The notes: generated from the sequence alone by a model not told the origin. A stretch of DNA of 64,000 nucleotides from an uncultured Paracoccaceae bacterium (GCA_947494445.1 CANLVD010000002.1:62001-126000), one strand, 5' to 3'; numbered from the stretch's first letter, positions 1 through 9,416 are shown. Program-made: numbers and translations.

Positions 1-454
1 CCTCGGCGGATTGCCCGAAATAAAGCTGGAACCAGGCCAGATCGCCGGCCCAGTCGCGCATCTCTGCCATGCTGCTGGAGCCCGCCGACGACAGGCCGAC
101 CGGCATGTTCCGCTCAGTGGCCACATGCGCGATATGGGCATCCGCCCCCGCGCGGGACAGGTTGCACATGCCCATGGGCGCGATGCCCAAAGGCAGGCCG
201 TATTCGCGGCCCAGAAACCGGGTGGCGGTGGATCGCGTGCCAATCTCAGCCATCGCCCGGGGTTGCAGCAGGAATTCATCGAACCGGGCCTCGTTCCTAC
301 GGGCACCGACCTCACGCCCTGCGGCCCCGTCGATGAAATCGAAGATCAACCGTGGAAGCCGCTTGCGCGCCAGCAGGCGGGCGTCTTCGGTCGCATAGAT
401 TTTGGGCCGCTGTGCCAATCGAGGTCTGATCCCTGCATAGGTGTGTTGCGGCAC
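1..454 (-). CDS. FMN-dependent alpha-hydroxy-acid dehydrogenase, N-terminal part (runs off left edge)
   Basis: Reading the minus strand leftwards from about 454 gives an open frame with LPRLIFDFIDGAAG, then GIAPMG and GLSSAGSSS, then WFQLYF. These are the N-terminal hallmarks of the LldD / glycolate oxidase / mandelate dehydrogenase family, FMN-binding TIM-barrel enzymes that oxidise 2-hydroxy acids. About 150 residues are present of an expected 370-390; the catalytic His and Arg would lie beyond the window. The start is uncertain: there is no ATG near the conserved region, and a GTG at 452-454 is the most plausible. It is divergent from the TRAP transporter, so it may act on that transporter's substrate (inference). 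The family is clear; the substrate is not. Confidence 0.75.
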   Translation of the reverse strand, partial: MPQHTYAGIRPRLAQRPKIYATEDARLLARKRLPRLIFDFIDGAAGREVGARRNEARFDEFLLQPRAMAEIGTRSTATRFLGREYGLPLGIAPMGMCNLSRAGADAHIAHVATERNMPVGLSSAGSSSMAEMRDWAGDLAWFQLYFGQSAE

Positions 455-707
455 CGAAGGTAGGGGCTGCCTAGGGTCACGGACCAATCGAAATTGCGCT
501 GGCACCTATTCACATATCCTATGTCAGAGGCGCATGTGATCCCCGCACCCATAGCCAAGACGCATGAATGCTGCGTAGAATTCTATTGGTTCGATGGACC
601 CGTCACGCGATAGCCTGTTTGTATCTGGTCCGGGAGTCTGGCTCTTGGGCGGAGCTGCACGCAAACCGTCGCAGAGCGGGCATGCCGAACCTGAATGGGA
701 GGAACTC

Positions 708-1700
708 ATGAAACTATTGAAATTCATCGCGGCTAGCGGGGTGATGGCCTCGACGCTTCTGATCGGTGTCACGGCACAGGCGCAGGAATATGTCGCCCGG
801 CTGTCGGTCCACTGGGGACCGACGCATCACAGCGCCATCCACTCCGAAATGTTCGCCAACGAGGTCAACAAACGGGCCGAAGGACGTCTGCGGATCGATT
901 ACTTCCCGTCCGGCCAGCTTTTCGGCATCCGCGAACAGCTGGGCGCGGTGACCTCCGGTGCGGTCGAGATGGGCGGCATCGTGGCGGTCGTGTCATTCCC
1001 GCCGATCAACAAAAATTTCAATGTCGTCTCGATCACTGGCATGTTCGACAGCTACGACGAACAACGCGCCTTCTTTCAGGAAGACCCCGCCGGCAAGGCG
1101 GTCTGGGACGACATCACCACAAAATCCGATTCCGTGCTGTTGATGTACAATCCAGTTGGCCCGGTGATGACCTTCTCGACGCAGGAGCTGAACGGGGTTG
1201 CCTCCATGTCCGGGCTGAAGGCCCGCGCGCTCATCGGGGCAGAGCGCCCGATGTGGGAGGCGCTTGGCGCCAACACCGTATCGATGCCCACGGGCGAGGT
1301 CTATTCGGGCCTGCAAACCGGCATGATCGACACCATCAACAGCCCGCCGGGCTCGATCCGGGCGTTCAGCTGGTGGGAATATCTGACGCATGGCCAGAAA
1401 CCCTACCAGTACTATGCTGACGCCTACATCATGGCCAACAAGACTTGGTTCGACGGGCTGCCCGAAGACCTTCAGCAGCTGCTGATTGACGTGGGCCGCG
1501 AGGTCGGGCAAATCTCGACCGACAAGGTCCTCGAAACCGGCGAGGAAACCCTGGCCGAGTTCCAGGCGCGCGGAGGTGTCGTGACCGAACTGGAAGGCGA
1601 GGCACTGGCCGAATTCAACGCATTGATGGCCGACAAGGTCATGCCCGTGGTGGCTGAAACCGTCGACCCCGAGGTGATCGAGGCTGCCAAGGCTTTCTGA
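708..1700 (+). CDS. dctP: TRAP transporter substrate-binding protein (DctP family)
   Basis: Periplasmic solute receptor of a tripartite ATP-independent transporter, 330 aa. An ATG at 708 with GGGAGGA about 5 bases upstream begins a typical signal peptide (charged MKLLK, hydrophobic run, cleavage near AQAQEY); the longer upstream frame has no support. DctP-fold landmarks are SGQLFG, GAVEMGG, a central GLKARAL and QTGMIDTINSPP. Genes for the small and large membrane subunits follow at once, making a complete transporter. The usual organic-acid-binding Arg appears to be in the KAR segment. Substrate unknown; the neighbouring hydroxy-acid dehydrogenase hints at a carboxylate. Confidence 0.93.
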   Translation: MKLLKFIAASGVMASTLLIGVTAQAQEYVARLSVHWGPTHHSAIHSEMFANEVNKRAEGRLRIDYFPSGQLFGIREQLGAVTSGAVEMGGIVAVVSFPPINKNFNVVSITGMFDSYDEQRAFFQEDPAGKAVWDDITTKSDSVLLMYNPVGPVMTFSTQELNGVASMSGLKARALIGAERPMWEALGANTVSMPTGEVYSGLQTGMIDTINSPPGSIRAFSWWEYLTHGQKPYQYYADAYIMANKTWFDGLPEDLQQLLIDVGREVGQISTDKVLETGEETLAEFQARGGVVTELEGEALAEFNALMADKVMPVVAETVDPEVIEAAKAF

Positions 1701-1778
1701 CGCAATGGGTCATGGCCGGACCAATGCCCGCGCGTCTGCCGCGCGGGCCCCTTATCTGCCCCAGCGAGGCATGTGATC

Positions 1779-2297
1779 ATGAATGCGATCCTGTCGATTT
1801 TCCGGGCCGTCAACAGCGCTCTGGAGAAGCTCACCGCAGTGACTTCCACCACTTTGGCCGCCATCATGGTTTTGGCCCTGACCGGCAGCGCCGTGACCCG
1901 CTATGTCAGCGGGACCGGCTATGACTGGTTCATCGAGCTACCGCCGGCGCTGGTACCGTGGATGGTTTTCCCGCTCCTCGGACCGCTATTGCGGTCCGGC
2001 GCTCACATCCAGGTGGACCTGCTGCCAACCTTCCTGACCGGTGCCGCAGCACTATGGCTCAAACTGTTTGTCTATACGCTGATGGTGATCGGTGGCCTAA
2101 TCTTCGTGCAAGCGGGTAACGAAGCGGTCGCGCTGTTCCGCCGCTTGGGCCAATTGATGGAGCTCGAGATCGAATTGCCGATCTGGTGGATGTATCTGGC
2201 CTTTCCCACAGGCTTTGCAATCCTCGTGCTGTTTTCGCTCGAACTCTGGCTCGAAACGATCCGCGACCTGACTTCTGGTGAAAGGGCCGTATCTTGA
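1779..2297 (+). CDS. dctQ: TRAP transporter small permease (DctQ family)
   Basis: About 172 aa with four predicted membrane segments, the usual size and topology of the TRAP small permease. Landmarks include an N-terminal amphipathic stretch, PPALVPWMVFPLLG and ELPIWWMYLAFPTGF near the C-terminus. ATG at 1779 is preferred over a GTG two codons earlier because GAGG at 1766-1769 is properly spaced from it. The stop overlaps the start of the large-permease gene by four bases (TTGA), which indicates translational coupling. It bridges the periplasmic receptor to the large permease in the inner membrane. Confidence 0.92.
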   Translation: MNAILSIFRAVNSALEKLTAVTSTTLAAIMVLALTGSAVTRYVSGTGYDWFIELPPALVPWMVFPLLGPLLRSGAHIQVDLLPTFLTGAAALWLKLFVYTLMVIGGLIFVQAGNEAVALFRRLGQLMELEIELPIWWMYLAFPTGFAILVLFSLELWLETIRDLTSGERAVS

Positions 2298-3562
2298 ACG
2301 CCACCGCCACGCTATTCTCGATGCTTCTGCTGCTTCTGTCGGTGCCGATCTTCATGGTTTTCGGTCTGGGCAGCGCTGCGGTTGCGATCTGGGGGATGAA
2401 CTTGCCTTGGTCGACCCTTATTCAGGTCTCCTTTGGCTCCATGACCAAACATGTGCTGATCGCCGTGCCGCTCTTCATCTTCACCGGTATGGTGATGCTG
2501 CGCGGCGGTGCCGCCGCCCGGCTGGTGCATTTCGCAACTACCCTTGTCGGCCACTGGCCAGGCGGGCTGGGTATCGCAATGATCCTCGCAATGGGGTTCT
2601 TCGCGGCCTTCTGCGGCTCGATTCTGGCCGCGATCACAGCGGTCGGCACGATCATGATCCCCAAGATGGTCGAGCAGGGATATCCGAAACCGTTCGTCAT
2701 CGTGCTCGCAGCATCGGCTGCGTTCCTCGAGGCGTTGATCCCACCCTCCAATGCCGCCATCCTGTTCAGCGCGCTGACCGATGTACCAGTGTCGCGAACC
2801 TTCGCGGCGGGGTTCATTCCGGGCCTCGTGCTGCTGGTGTTGCTTTCGGTTGTTGTCACCTGGCGTTGCCGCGATCTACGCAATCCTGAAAAGGCTTCCA
2901 TCGCCGAACGGCTGGCCGCGTTCCGCTCGGCCTTGCCGGGCCTTTTCACGCCGGTGATTATCCTTGGCGGCATCTATGCAGGCCTTCTCACCCCGTCGGA
3001 ATCCGCTGCCGTTGCCGGGGTCTGGGCCATCCTGATCGGCATATTTGTCTACCGCGAGCTGACGCTGCGCGGATTGCTTGACGCCCTGCACCAGACCGCG
3101 CGGATCACCGCCGTGATCTTTGCCATCATCGCCATGGCAACATTCCTGAGCGTAGTGCTGACCTACAGCCAGGCCCCGCAGAAGCTGATTGCCTATTTCA
3201 CGGAAATGGGCGGCACACCGATGATGTTCTGGCTGGCGGTTGCGGTGATCTGCCTGATCCTAGGTACCTTCATCGAGATCGTTCCGGTCTTCTACCTCAC
3301 CGTGCCGATCTTTGCCGCTCTAGCATTGTCGCTCAACCTCGACATCCTGCACCTTTACATCGTCTTCGTGGCATTCGCAGGTATCGGCATGATAACACCG
3401 CCGGTCTGCGTAGGTGTCTACACAGCCGCAGGTGTGGCCAACGAAAGCCCGGAGAAAGCCTTTCGCGAGGTGCCGCTTTTCATGGGAATTGGCATTGTCT
3501 TCGGCGCGCTAATGATCTTCTTTCCGGCGGCGGCGACATGGTTGCCGAACGTACTGAACTAG
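2294..3562 (+). CDS. dctM: TRAP transporter large permease (DctM family)
   Basis: 422 aa and highly hydrophobic with about 12 membrane segments, full length for the DctM (IT superfamily) transport channel. Conserved family strings include SAAVAG, PPSNAAILFS and ITPPVCVGVY. It begins with TTG overlapping the dctQ stop, so the start is set by coupling rather than by a separate RBS. It couples substrate uptake to the Na+ or proton gradient. Its stop codon overlaps the stop of the convergent LysR gene by four bases, leaving no room for a conventional intergenic terminator between the two transcripts. Confidence 0.93.
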   Translation: MNATATLFSMLLLLLSVPIFMVFGLGSAAVAIWGMNLPWSTLIQVSFGSMTKHVLIAVPLFIFTGMVMLRGGAAARLVHFATTLVGHWPGGLGIAMILAMGFFAAFCGSILAAITAVGTIMIPKMVEQGYPKPFVIVLAASAAFLEALIPPSNAAILFSALTDVPVSRTFAAGFIPGLVLLVLLSVVVTWRCRDLRNPEKASIAERLAAFRSALPGLFTPVIILGGIYAGLLTPSESAAVAGVWAILIGIFVYRELTLRGLLDALHQTARITAVIFAIIAMATFLSVVLTYSQAPQKLIAYFTEMGGTPMMFWLAVAVICLILGTFIEIVPVFYLTVPIFAALALSLNLDILHLYIVFVAFAGIGMITPPVCVGVYTAAGVANESPEKAFREVPLFMGIGIVFGALMIFFPAAATWLPNVLN

Positions 3563-4485
3563 CCCCGCCGCCGCAGCGCATTGACAAACTCCACCCGCGC
3601 GGTGAGTTGCTTCGCGAACAGGTCAACAAAGGACAAGGCCTGCCGGGACAGCAGCTCGCGTCCGGCGGCGATGATGGTGACGAAATACGTCAGGTTCTGG
3701 GCGACGGGCCGGAACACCACACCCCCCATGCGCACAGCTTGCTCCGCTGAAAACGGGTCGGCGACGGCCAGCGCGCCCGTCTCGCGGACCAAGGCGCCGG
3801 CGAGGGGCATGTTCGCAGCAGACAGCCGCGACCGGCTTTGCAGTTTTTGTGAAAGCGCCGGATCCATCGACATCATCGTGTCGGGATAAGTGCCGCCGAA
3901 GGTTACGAAGGTTTCGGTCTCGGCCACTTCTTCAAGGTCAATAACACCTTCCTGATCGGCCAACGGGTGATCCTCCGGCAAAAGGCAGACATAGGGCGCC
4001 GAGGTCTGAAACAGGGTTTCGACGCCCTCGTGATTGGCCTCTCTGCCCACGATCCCCAGATCCACCTGGCGCATCTGAACCGCATCCAGAATGGCTGGCG
4101 TATTGCGAGAATTGATCACAAAGCGAATGTCGGGATTTTCGCGATGGACCCGGCCGACCGCAGCTGGCAGTTCGATGGAAGCAATCGATTGGATGGTCGA
4201 GATCGAAATGGTGCCGACCTGCGTTGTGCGAATGGACTTTGCAAGTTCCTCTAGCCGGTCAATTCCGACGAACATGCCTTCGACACCACTGTAGAACTTC
4301 TGCCCTTCCATCGTCGGAGTAAGCCCACGCCCGACCCGCGCGAAAAGCGGAAATCCGGCAGAGCGTTCCAGATCTGCGATCAGCCGACTGACGCTGGGCT
4401 GCGAGATGTGCATCATCCGCGCCGCCTCTGTGATCGAACCCGCGCGGATCGTCGCGCGAAAGGCTTCAAGCTGTCGCAGGTTCAT
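3559..4485 (-). CDS. LysR-family transcriptional regulator
   Basis: About 308 aa. The N-terminal winged helix-turn-helix (residues about 1-60) has the classic MNLRQLEAF start and SITEAARMMHISQPSVSRLI. A LysR substrate-binding domain follows with the usual LGIVG and CLLPEDHPLA motifs. The ATG at 4485 is chosen over a GTG two codons upstream because MNLRQLEAF is the standard family start. It is convergent with the TRAP operon and probably senses the same or a related carboxylate (inference). LysR proteins usually act on a divergent promoter; here the divergent side is the 4486-5112 spacer, where no gene is visible. Confidence 0.9.
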   Translation of the reverse strand: MNLRQLEAFRATIRAGSITEAARMMHISQPSVSRLIADLERSAGFPLFARVGRGLTPTMEGQKFYSGVEGMFVGIDRLEELAKSIRTTQVGTISISTIQSIASIELPAAVGRVHRENPDIRFVINSRNTPAILDAVQMRQVDLGIVGREANHEGVETLFQTSAPYVCLLPEDHPLADQEGVIDLEEVAETETFVTFGGTYPDTMMSMDPALSQKLQSRSRLSAANMPLAGALVRETGALAVADPFSAEQAVRMGGVVFRPVAQNLTYFVTIIAAGRELLSRQALSFVDLFAKQLTARVEFVNALRRRG

Positions 4486-5112
4486 AGCCACTCTTTCGAA
4501 AATTCTATGATTTCATGCTACTCATCTACCAAAGCTTTGTATAGCACAGGCGACTTTATCAAGATTCCTATATGTTAATATGTAAATTCAACCGGTTACA
4601 CAGTGCCGCACAATCAATCCTCACGAAGCTGATTTCGGGGGAATGGCGGGAAGTTCCATCCGAGATCGCTGGAAGTTGAGCCGGTCCGCGCATTGGATAC
4701 GTGAGTATAGAGAGACTCCTGATGAGGGGTTGCGGATCGGGTTGCGGTGCATTGACTGGGCTCAGCGCACTTCCGCCCCGAGATCAAGCTCTTCCGGCAC
4801 TTCTGGGAGCCCAGGCTGGACCTAAGAACATAAGGTGCATCAAAAACGTAGAAGCAAACTGGTTTGCATGACGGTATGAGGCCTCGAGGTGCAACACAAT
4901 GATTAGTCGGGTTGTCTGCGAACCGAATGTCAGCTTCCGCGTTTCCAACTTCACAATCTCGCACCCGCAGCGAATGTCTCCTTCCCGCCCTCTACCTCAC
5001 TGCAAGACCTTTGGGCCATGTTCAAGTGCATCGGGCTCATCGATGAACCAGAACAGTCTTTTCTTCGAACGCAGTCTGCCAAACGGTCAGAAAACGCTTT
5101 AAACCATCGTCT
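4486..5112. other. Intergenic stretch without a recognisable gene
   Basis: About 630 bases. The first 120 (4490-4610) are clearly A+T-rich compared with the flanks and probably hold the LysR promoter. The remainder is of normal composition and contains only short unconvincing frames on either strand. It marks the change from metabolic genes to accessory genes and could include the left boundary of the element carrying int1, but no copy of the tRNA-derived repeat seen at 11,386 and 22,962 is present. Confidence 0.6.
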
Positions 5113-8025
5113 ATGGAATTGAAATCTCAGCCCTTACTTGCTTTCCTTGGTGACCCGCGCCGCCGACTTCCGCGTGCGCTGAGTTTACAAGGCAGTGGTA
5201 TTGCAGCGCGTGGGGGCAAGCGAGCCAACATCGGCTTCGAAGAAGTCGTCGCAAAACCGGCGACGAAGCGTGGGATGCTTTCTTCGTCTTTTTCCCTTGA
5301 TCTGGCTGGTGGCAAGCAGATTATTCTTCCAGCCGTCAGCAAGGCCGCTGCGAATACATTTGCTGAAGCGGTTGGGCAGGCGTGGTCCAAATTCAACCTT
5401 GGGGAACTTGCCAAGGAAGAGGAGAGGATCCAGCGGCTCCTTCAATCCCTAGAAAAGTTCCAAGCGCCTGAGCGATACCCGTCAGCATTCCATATCGACC
5501 CATTGGCACTAGAGGCATTGGACCTGACTGACCGTGTCTTGTCCAAGCTCAACGCCGAGGCTGTTGGCGAAAGGACGATGCGTCGGATCGCCCCGATCCT
5601 TTCCTTCTCTGCTGACCCTGCCAAAGCCCGCGAAGCCGCGATCGACCGCTTTGTCGATGCGCAGCTTGACCGTTGGAAGACCTTTCTTGATACGGTCGAA
5701 TCCATGCCGTTGACGCCCGAACAACGTCTGTCCGTGGTCGTCGATGAAGATGCGACGCTGGTTCTGGCCGGGGCCGGATCGGGCAAAACCAGCGTCATCA
5801 CCGCGAAAGCCGCATTTCTCGTCAAGGCCGGGATCAGGGCTCCGGAAGAGCTGCTTCTCCTGGCCTTTGCAAGAGACGCAGCGACCGAGATGTCTGAGCG
5901 GATCGAAGCCCGTTGCGGCGTCCCCATCGCCGCGCGCACATTCCATGCGCTGGCCTACGAAATCATAGGCGAAGTCGAAGGGGAAAAACCCGCGCTTGCG
6001 CCGACGGCAACGGACGACAAGGCGTTTCTTTCCCTGATCCGCGACATCTTGCGATACATCGTGAGCCGTGTCGGCGACGTGGCAGAAACCGTGATCGGCT
6101 GGTTTGCCGGTTTCTTCGACGACTTCCCGTCACCTTGGGACTACAAGTCCGCCCATGAATGGTATTCCGAGGTCGAAAGCCGCAATTTGCGGACGCTGCA
6201 AGGTGAGACGGTCAACAGTTTCGAGGAACTTCTCATCGCGAACTGGTTGTACCGGAACGGCATCGCCTACGAATACGAACCTACCTACGAACACAAACTG
6301 ACCGGGACTGGACGACGCGTCTACACACCGGATTTCCGCCTGACCGAAAGCGGTGTCTATATCGAACACTTCGGGGTGCGGAAGAGACGAACCTCAGATG
6401 GCACCGATGAGCTGACAACCGCGCCGTTTGTTGATCGAGATGAATACCTGGCCGGGATGGATTGGAAACGAAAGGTCCATACGGAATATGAGACGGTCCT
6501 GATCGAAACCTACAGCTGGGAGCGTGAGGAGGGTCGGTTGCTCGACGCGCTCGCCGAAAAGCTCGCGCCACACGTCACCTTGAGACCGATCCCGGATATC
6601 GAGATTTATGATCAGGTCACGCAGTTCGGGGTCGTGGATGGATTCTCGTCACTGATCGGCACCTTTCTTCGCCATTTCAAGAACGGCGGTTATCAGATCG
6701 GTGACTGCTCCGACAAAGCATCCACCCTAAAAATGGGAAAGAGAGCCGATGCTTTCCTCAAGATCTTCGGAGCGGTCTTTCGAGAGTATCAGAACCGCTT
6801 AGGCGATCGCATCGATTTCGAGGACATGGTGATCCGGGCGACTGCCCATGTCGAAAGCGGACGTTACAACAGCCCGTTTCGCCACATTCTCGTTGACGAG
6901 TTTCAGGACATCTCGACCGGACGAGCGCGTCTTATCAAGGCACTCAAGGAGCAGCACGCGGATGCGAAGGTCTTTGCGGTTGGGGATGATTGGCAATCGA
7001 TCTACCGCTTTGCCGGTTCCGATATTCATATCATGCGGAACTTCGGGACCGAGTTTGGGGGGCAGTTTGCCGATACACTCGGCATCCACCGAACCGTTGA
7101 TCTTGGCCGCACATTCCGATCGGTGGACAAGATTGCGCTCGCATCACGACGCTTCGTCCTGCGCAACCCGGCCCAGATCACAAAGACAGTGCGCGCAGCA
7201 GGAGAAACGGACCAACCTGCGATCCGGATTGCATGGACCCGGCGCGACAACGCCGAAAACGTGCTCGACGAAACCCTCACCTCTCTTTCGGAGACTTGCA
7301 CAGGTGGCGTCCAAATGCCCTCCGTGCTCTTGCTTGGCCGATACCGATTCAATGAACCTGATCTCAGGCGCCTGCGGCGGCAACACCCGGCACTTTCGCT
7401 GAGTTTTAAGACGATCCATGCCTCCAAAGACTTGGAGGCGGACCATGTGATCATTCTCGGTGCCGACAAGGCTCGTATGGGGTTTCCGTCCATGATCGTT
7501 GACGATCCTTTGCTAAGCCTCGTCTCACCGGAAGCGGAACCGTTCGAGAACGCTGAAGAGCGTCGCGTGATGTACGTTGCTATGACGCGCGCCCGACGTT
7601 CGGTGACAATCCTTGCGTCGGAAGCGCGGCCTTCGGTCTTCGTTACCGAACTGATGAACGATCCGGATTACGGCGTCTTGAGCCCGGTCGAGGCGACGGA
7701 GCGCACACACAACTGCCTGCAATGCGGGGGCCGTCTTCTCTACATGCCCGGGCAGGATGGACCGGGATCGTATCGCTGCGAGCATGTGAAATTGTGCGGA
7801 AACCGTATGCCGGCATGTCCAGAATGCGGCGTAGGGCTGCCGGTCCGGAACCCAAAACGCAGTCTGATGGAATGTTCGGAATGCGATGCGTCGCAGCAAG
7901 CCTGCCCCAGCTGCGACGCTGGATGGCTCATTGAACGCCGTGGCAGGTTCGGACCCTTCCTCGGGTGTGTCCGTTTCCCGGACTGCAATGGGAAAGCGAA
8001 GATCGCAAAGACTGCATCGCGCTAA
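5113..8025 (+). CDS. Helicase-IV-like UvrD/Rep-family helicase with inserted nuclease-like domain and C-terminal zinc fingers
   Basis: 970 aa, superfamily 1A. Walker A AGAGSGKTS lies at about 219-227, motif Ia includes LLLAFARDAATEM, motif II is VDEFQD at about 594-599, motif III GDDWQSIYRF at about 624, and motif VI VMYVAMTRARR at about 819. Between motifs Ia and II an insertion carries YTPDF (about 404) and YIEHFG (about 416), the PD-(D/E)XK-like signature seen in E. coli HelD-type helicases. The last 105 residues hold several CxxC pairs resembling topoisomerase-I C4 zinc fingers. The N-terminal 200 residues are family-typical but divergent. It probably unwinds DNA 3'-5'. A DUF3883 protein follows 87 bases downstream in the same direction. 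The setting near an integrase suggests a defence role (inference); a repair role is the alternative. Confidence 0.85.
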   Translation: MELKSQPLLAFLGDPRRRLPRALSLQGSGIAARGGKRANIGFEEVVAKPATKRGMLSSSFSLDLAGGKQIILPAVSKAAANTFAEAVGQAWSKFNLGELAKEEERIQRLLQSLEKFQAPERYPSAFHIDPLALEALDLTDRVLSKLNAEAVGERTMRRIAPILSFSADPAKAREAAIDRFVDAQLDRWKTFLDTVESMPLTPEQRLSVVVDEDATLVLAGAGSGKTSVITAKAAFLVKAGIRAPEELLLLAFARDAATEMSERIEARCGVPIAARTFHALAYEIIGEVEGEKPALAPTATDDKAFLSLIRDILRYIVSRVGDVAETVIGWFAGFFDDFPSPWDYKSAHEWYSEVESRNLRTLQGETVNSFEELLIANWLYRNGIAYEYEPTYEHKLTGTGRRVYTPDFRLTESGVYIEHFGVRKRRTSDGTDELTTAPFVDRDEYLAGMDWKRKVHTEYETVLIETYSWEREEGRLLDALAEKLAPHVTLRPIPDIEIYDQVTQFGVVDGFSSLIGTFLRHFKNGGYQIGDCSDKASTLKMGKRADAFLKIFGAVFREYQNRLGDRIDFEDMVIRATAHVESGRYNSPFRHILVDEFQDISTGRARLIKALKEQHADAKVFAVGDDWQSIYRFAGSDIHIMRNFGTEFGGQFADTLGIHRTVDLGRTFRSVDKIALASRRFVLRNPAQITKTVRAAGETDQPAIRIAWTRRDNAENVLDETLTSLSETCTGGVQMPSVLLLGRYRFNEPDLRRLRRQHPALSLSFKTIHASKDLEADHVIILGADKARMGFPSMIVDDPLLSLVSPEAEPFENAEERRVMYVAMTRARRSVTILASEARPSVFVTELMNDPDYGVLSPVEATERTHNCLQCGGRLLYMPGQDGPGSYRCEHVKLCGNRMPACPECGVGLPVRNPKRSLMECSECDASQQACPSCDAGWLIERRGRFGPFLGCVRFPDCNGKAKIAKTASR

Positions 8026-8112
8026 ATACACTATCAAGACCCATCACGTCGGGCGCAAGCACCCAAAGTTGCGCAACTAAGTGACATAAGCCTGACCTTC
8101 CCCTAGCCTGGC

Positions 8113-8952
8113 ATGATGTCGAGCCAAGCGTGGACAGATGTCGAGAATGACCTGATCGTCGCGGATTACTTCGCGATGCTGGCCGAAGATGTGGCAGGCC
8201 ATCCCTACAACAAGGCCGAGCATCGACGGCAGCTTCTACCGCGCCTCAACGACCGCTCGGACGGGTCGGTCGAGTTCAAACATCAGAATATCAGTGCCGT
8301 GCTTAAGGGGCTCGGCGAGGCTTGGATCATGGGGTACAAACCGGCCTTTAATTTCCAGACCAGCCTCGTCGACGCGGTCGCACGATGGCTGGATTGCAAC
8401 CCCGGCTGGACGCACCGCACCCTTTCTTCCCGGCCAGTTGACGGCATGGCCGAGGCGGCGCAACTCTGGGTCGGGCCTGCACCGACGTTGACCAACCAAC
8501 CGCCGCCGGACGAGCTTGAGCAGATGCGCCACATCGCCAAGAAGTTCGACGTGGCCGCGCGGGATGAACGCAACCGCGCCCTCGGCAAGGCTGGAGAAGA
8601 GCGCGTCTTGAAACACGAGCGTAACACTCTGACTGCAGCAGGGCGGGAGGACTTGGCGCAACAAATCCGCTGGGTTTCCGAAGAAGAAGGGGATGGCGCG
8701 GGCTATGATATTGCCAGTTTCGATGCAGACGGACGGCAGCGTCTCATCGAGGTGAAGACCACAAACGGGTGGGAACGCACGCCGTTCCATGTCTCACGCA
8801 ATGAACTTGCAGTGGCAGATGAACGGCGCGAGGAATGGTGCTTGTTTCGCCTTTGGAACTTCGCACGAACGCCCAAGGCTTTCGAGTTGCGCCCGCCGCT
8901 TGATGCGCATGTGTCGCTCACGGCGACCAGCTTTCAAGCAAGCTTTCACTGA
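8113..8952 (+). CDS. DUF3883-type protein with predicted restriction-endonuclease-like fold
   Basis: 279 aa. The C-terminal third has GKAGEERVLKHE (about 158-169), GYDIASFD (D199) and RLIEVKTT (E213, K215). This matches the E...D...ExK core of DUF3883, a PD-(D/E)XK-like domain common in restriction and defence proteins. The N-terminal 130 residues resemble no family I know. Two ATGs at 8113 and 8116 are possible and neither has a strong RBS. It lies just downstream of the helicase on the same strand, and the pair may work together as a helicase-nuclease unit (inference). Nuclease activity rests only on the motif pattern. Confidence 0.7.
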   Translation: MMSSQAWTDVENDLIVADYFAMLAEDVAGHPYNKAEHRRQLLPRLNDRSDGSVEFKHQNISAVLKGLGEAWIMGYKPAFNFQTSLVDAVARWLDCNPGWTHRTLSSRPVDGMAEAAQLWVGPAPTLTNQPPPDELEQMRHIAKKFDVAARDERNRALGKAGEERVLKHERNTLTAAGREDLAQQIRWVSEEEGDGAGYDIASFDADGRQRLIEVKTTNGWERTPFHVSRNELAVADERREEWCLFRLWNFARTPKAFELRPPLDAHVSLTATSFQASFH

Positions 8953-8968
8953 ATTGTGTTGACGAGAC

Positions 8969-9118
8969 ATGGCCAATAAACAGCGCATCAATGGAGCGCG
9001 AGATAAAAGGGGTGCCGCCTTCGGCCCGCAACTGGTTGTTGTGACTGACTTTATCCAGCCGCACCCCTGTACGCGATGCGGCAACAATACGGTTAACGCA
9101 CTGACTTCGCGGGAGTAA
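8969..9118 (+). CDS. Possible 49-aa small protein downstream of the DUF3883 gene
   Basis: Begins ATG at 8969, 17 bases after the preceding stop, and ends TAA at 9116-9118. It encodes a basic 49-residue peptide with one CTRCG motif near the C-terminus. No family is recognised and no convincing RBS is seen, so it may be a chance frame. It is listed because it continues the helicase-DUF3883 run with almost no gap. Confidence 0.2.
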   Translation: MANKQRINGARDKRGAAFGPQLVVVTDFIQPHPCTRCGNNTVNALTSRE

Positions 9119-9271
9119 TTCAGCGGCACATTCCCCATGAGCGCTTTTTGAGGCGTCAAATTCAAAGCAAAATCAAATATTTAGGTGCATTTAAGCGGCA
9201 AGGGTTGAAGGGTTGCCGTGCGATTTCTTCATCAACATCAGACTCCTAGGCACGTGTTGCCGCACCTCTTT

Positions 9272-9303
9272 TATCTTGCGCTCCCATTGTTGGGCGCAAG
9301 ATA
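9272..9303. repeat. Hairpin: 9-bp plus 4-bp inverted repeat
   Basis: TATCTTGCG at 9272-9280 pairs with CGCAAGATA at 9295-9303, and CCCA pairs with TGGG inside, leaving a small CT bulge and a TTGT loop. No T-run follows on the plus strand, so a simple intrinsic terminator is not clear. It could be a recombination or RNA structure. Confidence 0.5.
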
Positions 9304-9356
9304 CCAACTCTCGATGCTCGGACTCGTCGCCTCACCTACGGAGTAGCTGCCAAGAG

Positions 9357-9416
9357 CAGGTTTCCGCAGTGTGCATACCAGCGGTCTGAAAACACTGCGA
9401 AATTGCAGGAAACCTG
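9357..9416. repeat. Nested inverted repeats in non-coding DNA
   Basis: The outer arms CAGGTTTCC (9357-9365) and GGAAACCTG (9408-9416) are perfect complements. Inside them GCAGTG (9366-9371) pairs with CACTGC (9393-9398). Two nested perfect pairings in 60 bases are unlikely by chance and suggest a structured RNA or a DNA recombination or protein-binding site. Function unknown. Confidence 0.5.

Noticed and set aside
4638-4652. AATGGCGGGAAG, similar at first sight to the tRNA-derived core at 11,386
   Set aside because: Only the first seven bases agree and the tRNA part GAGACGAAG is missing; not a credible third att copy.
4614-4964. 116-codon minus-strand frame between LysR and the helicase
   Set aside because: No family similarity, no RBS, and amino-acid composition typical of a chance frame.
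8794-9165. 123-codon minus-strand frame overlapping the end of the DUF3883 gene
   Set aside because: It overlaps a motif-bearing gene and shows no transposase or other recognisable motif.
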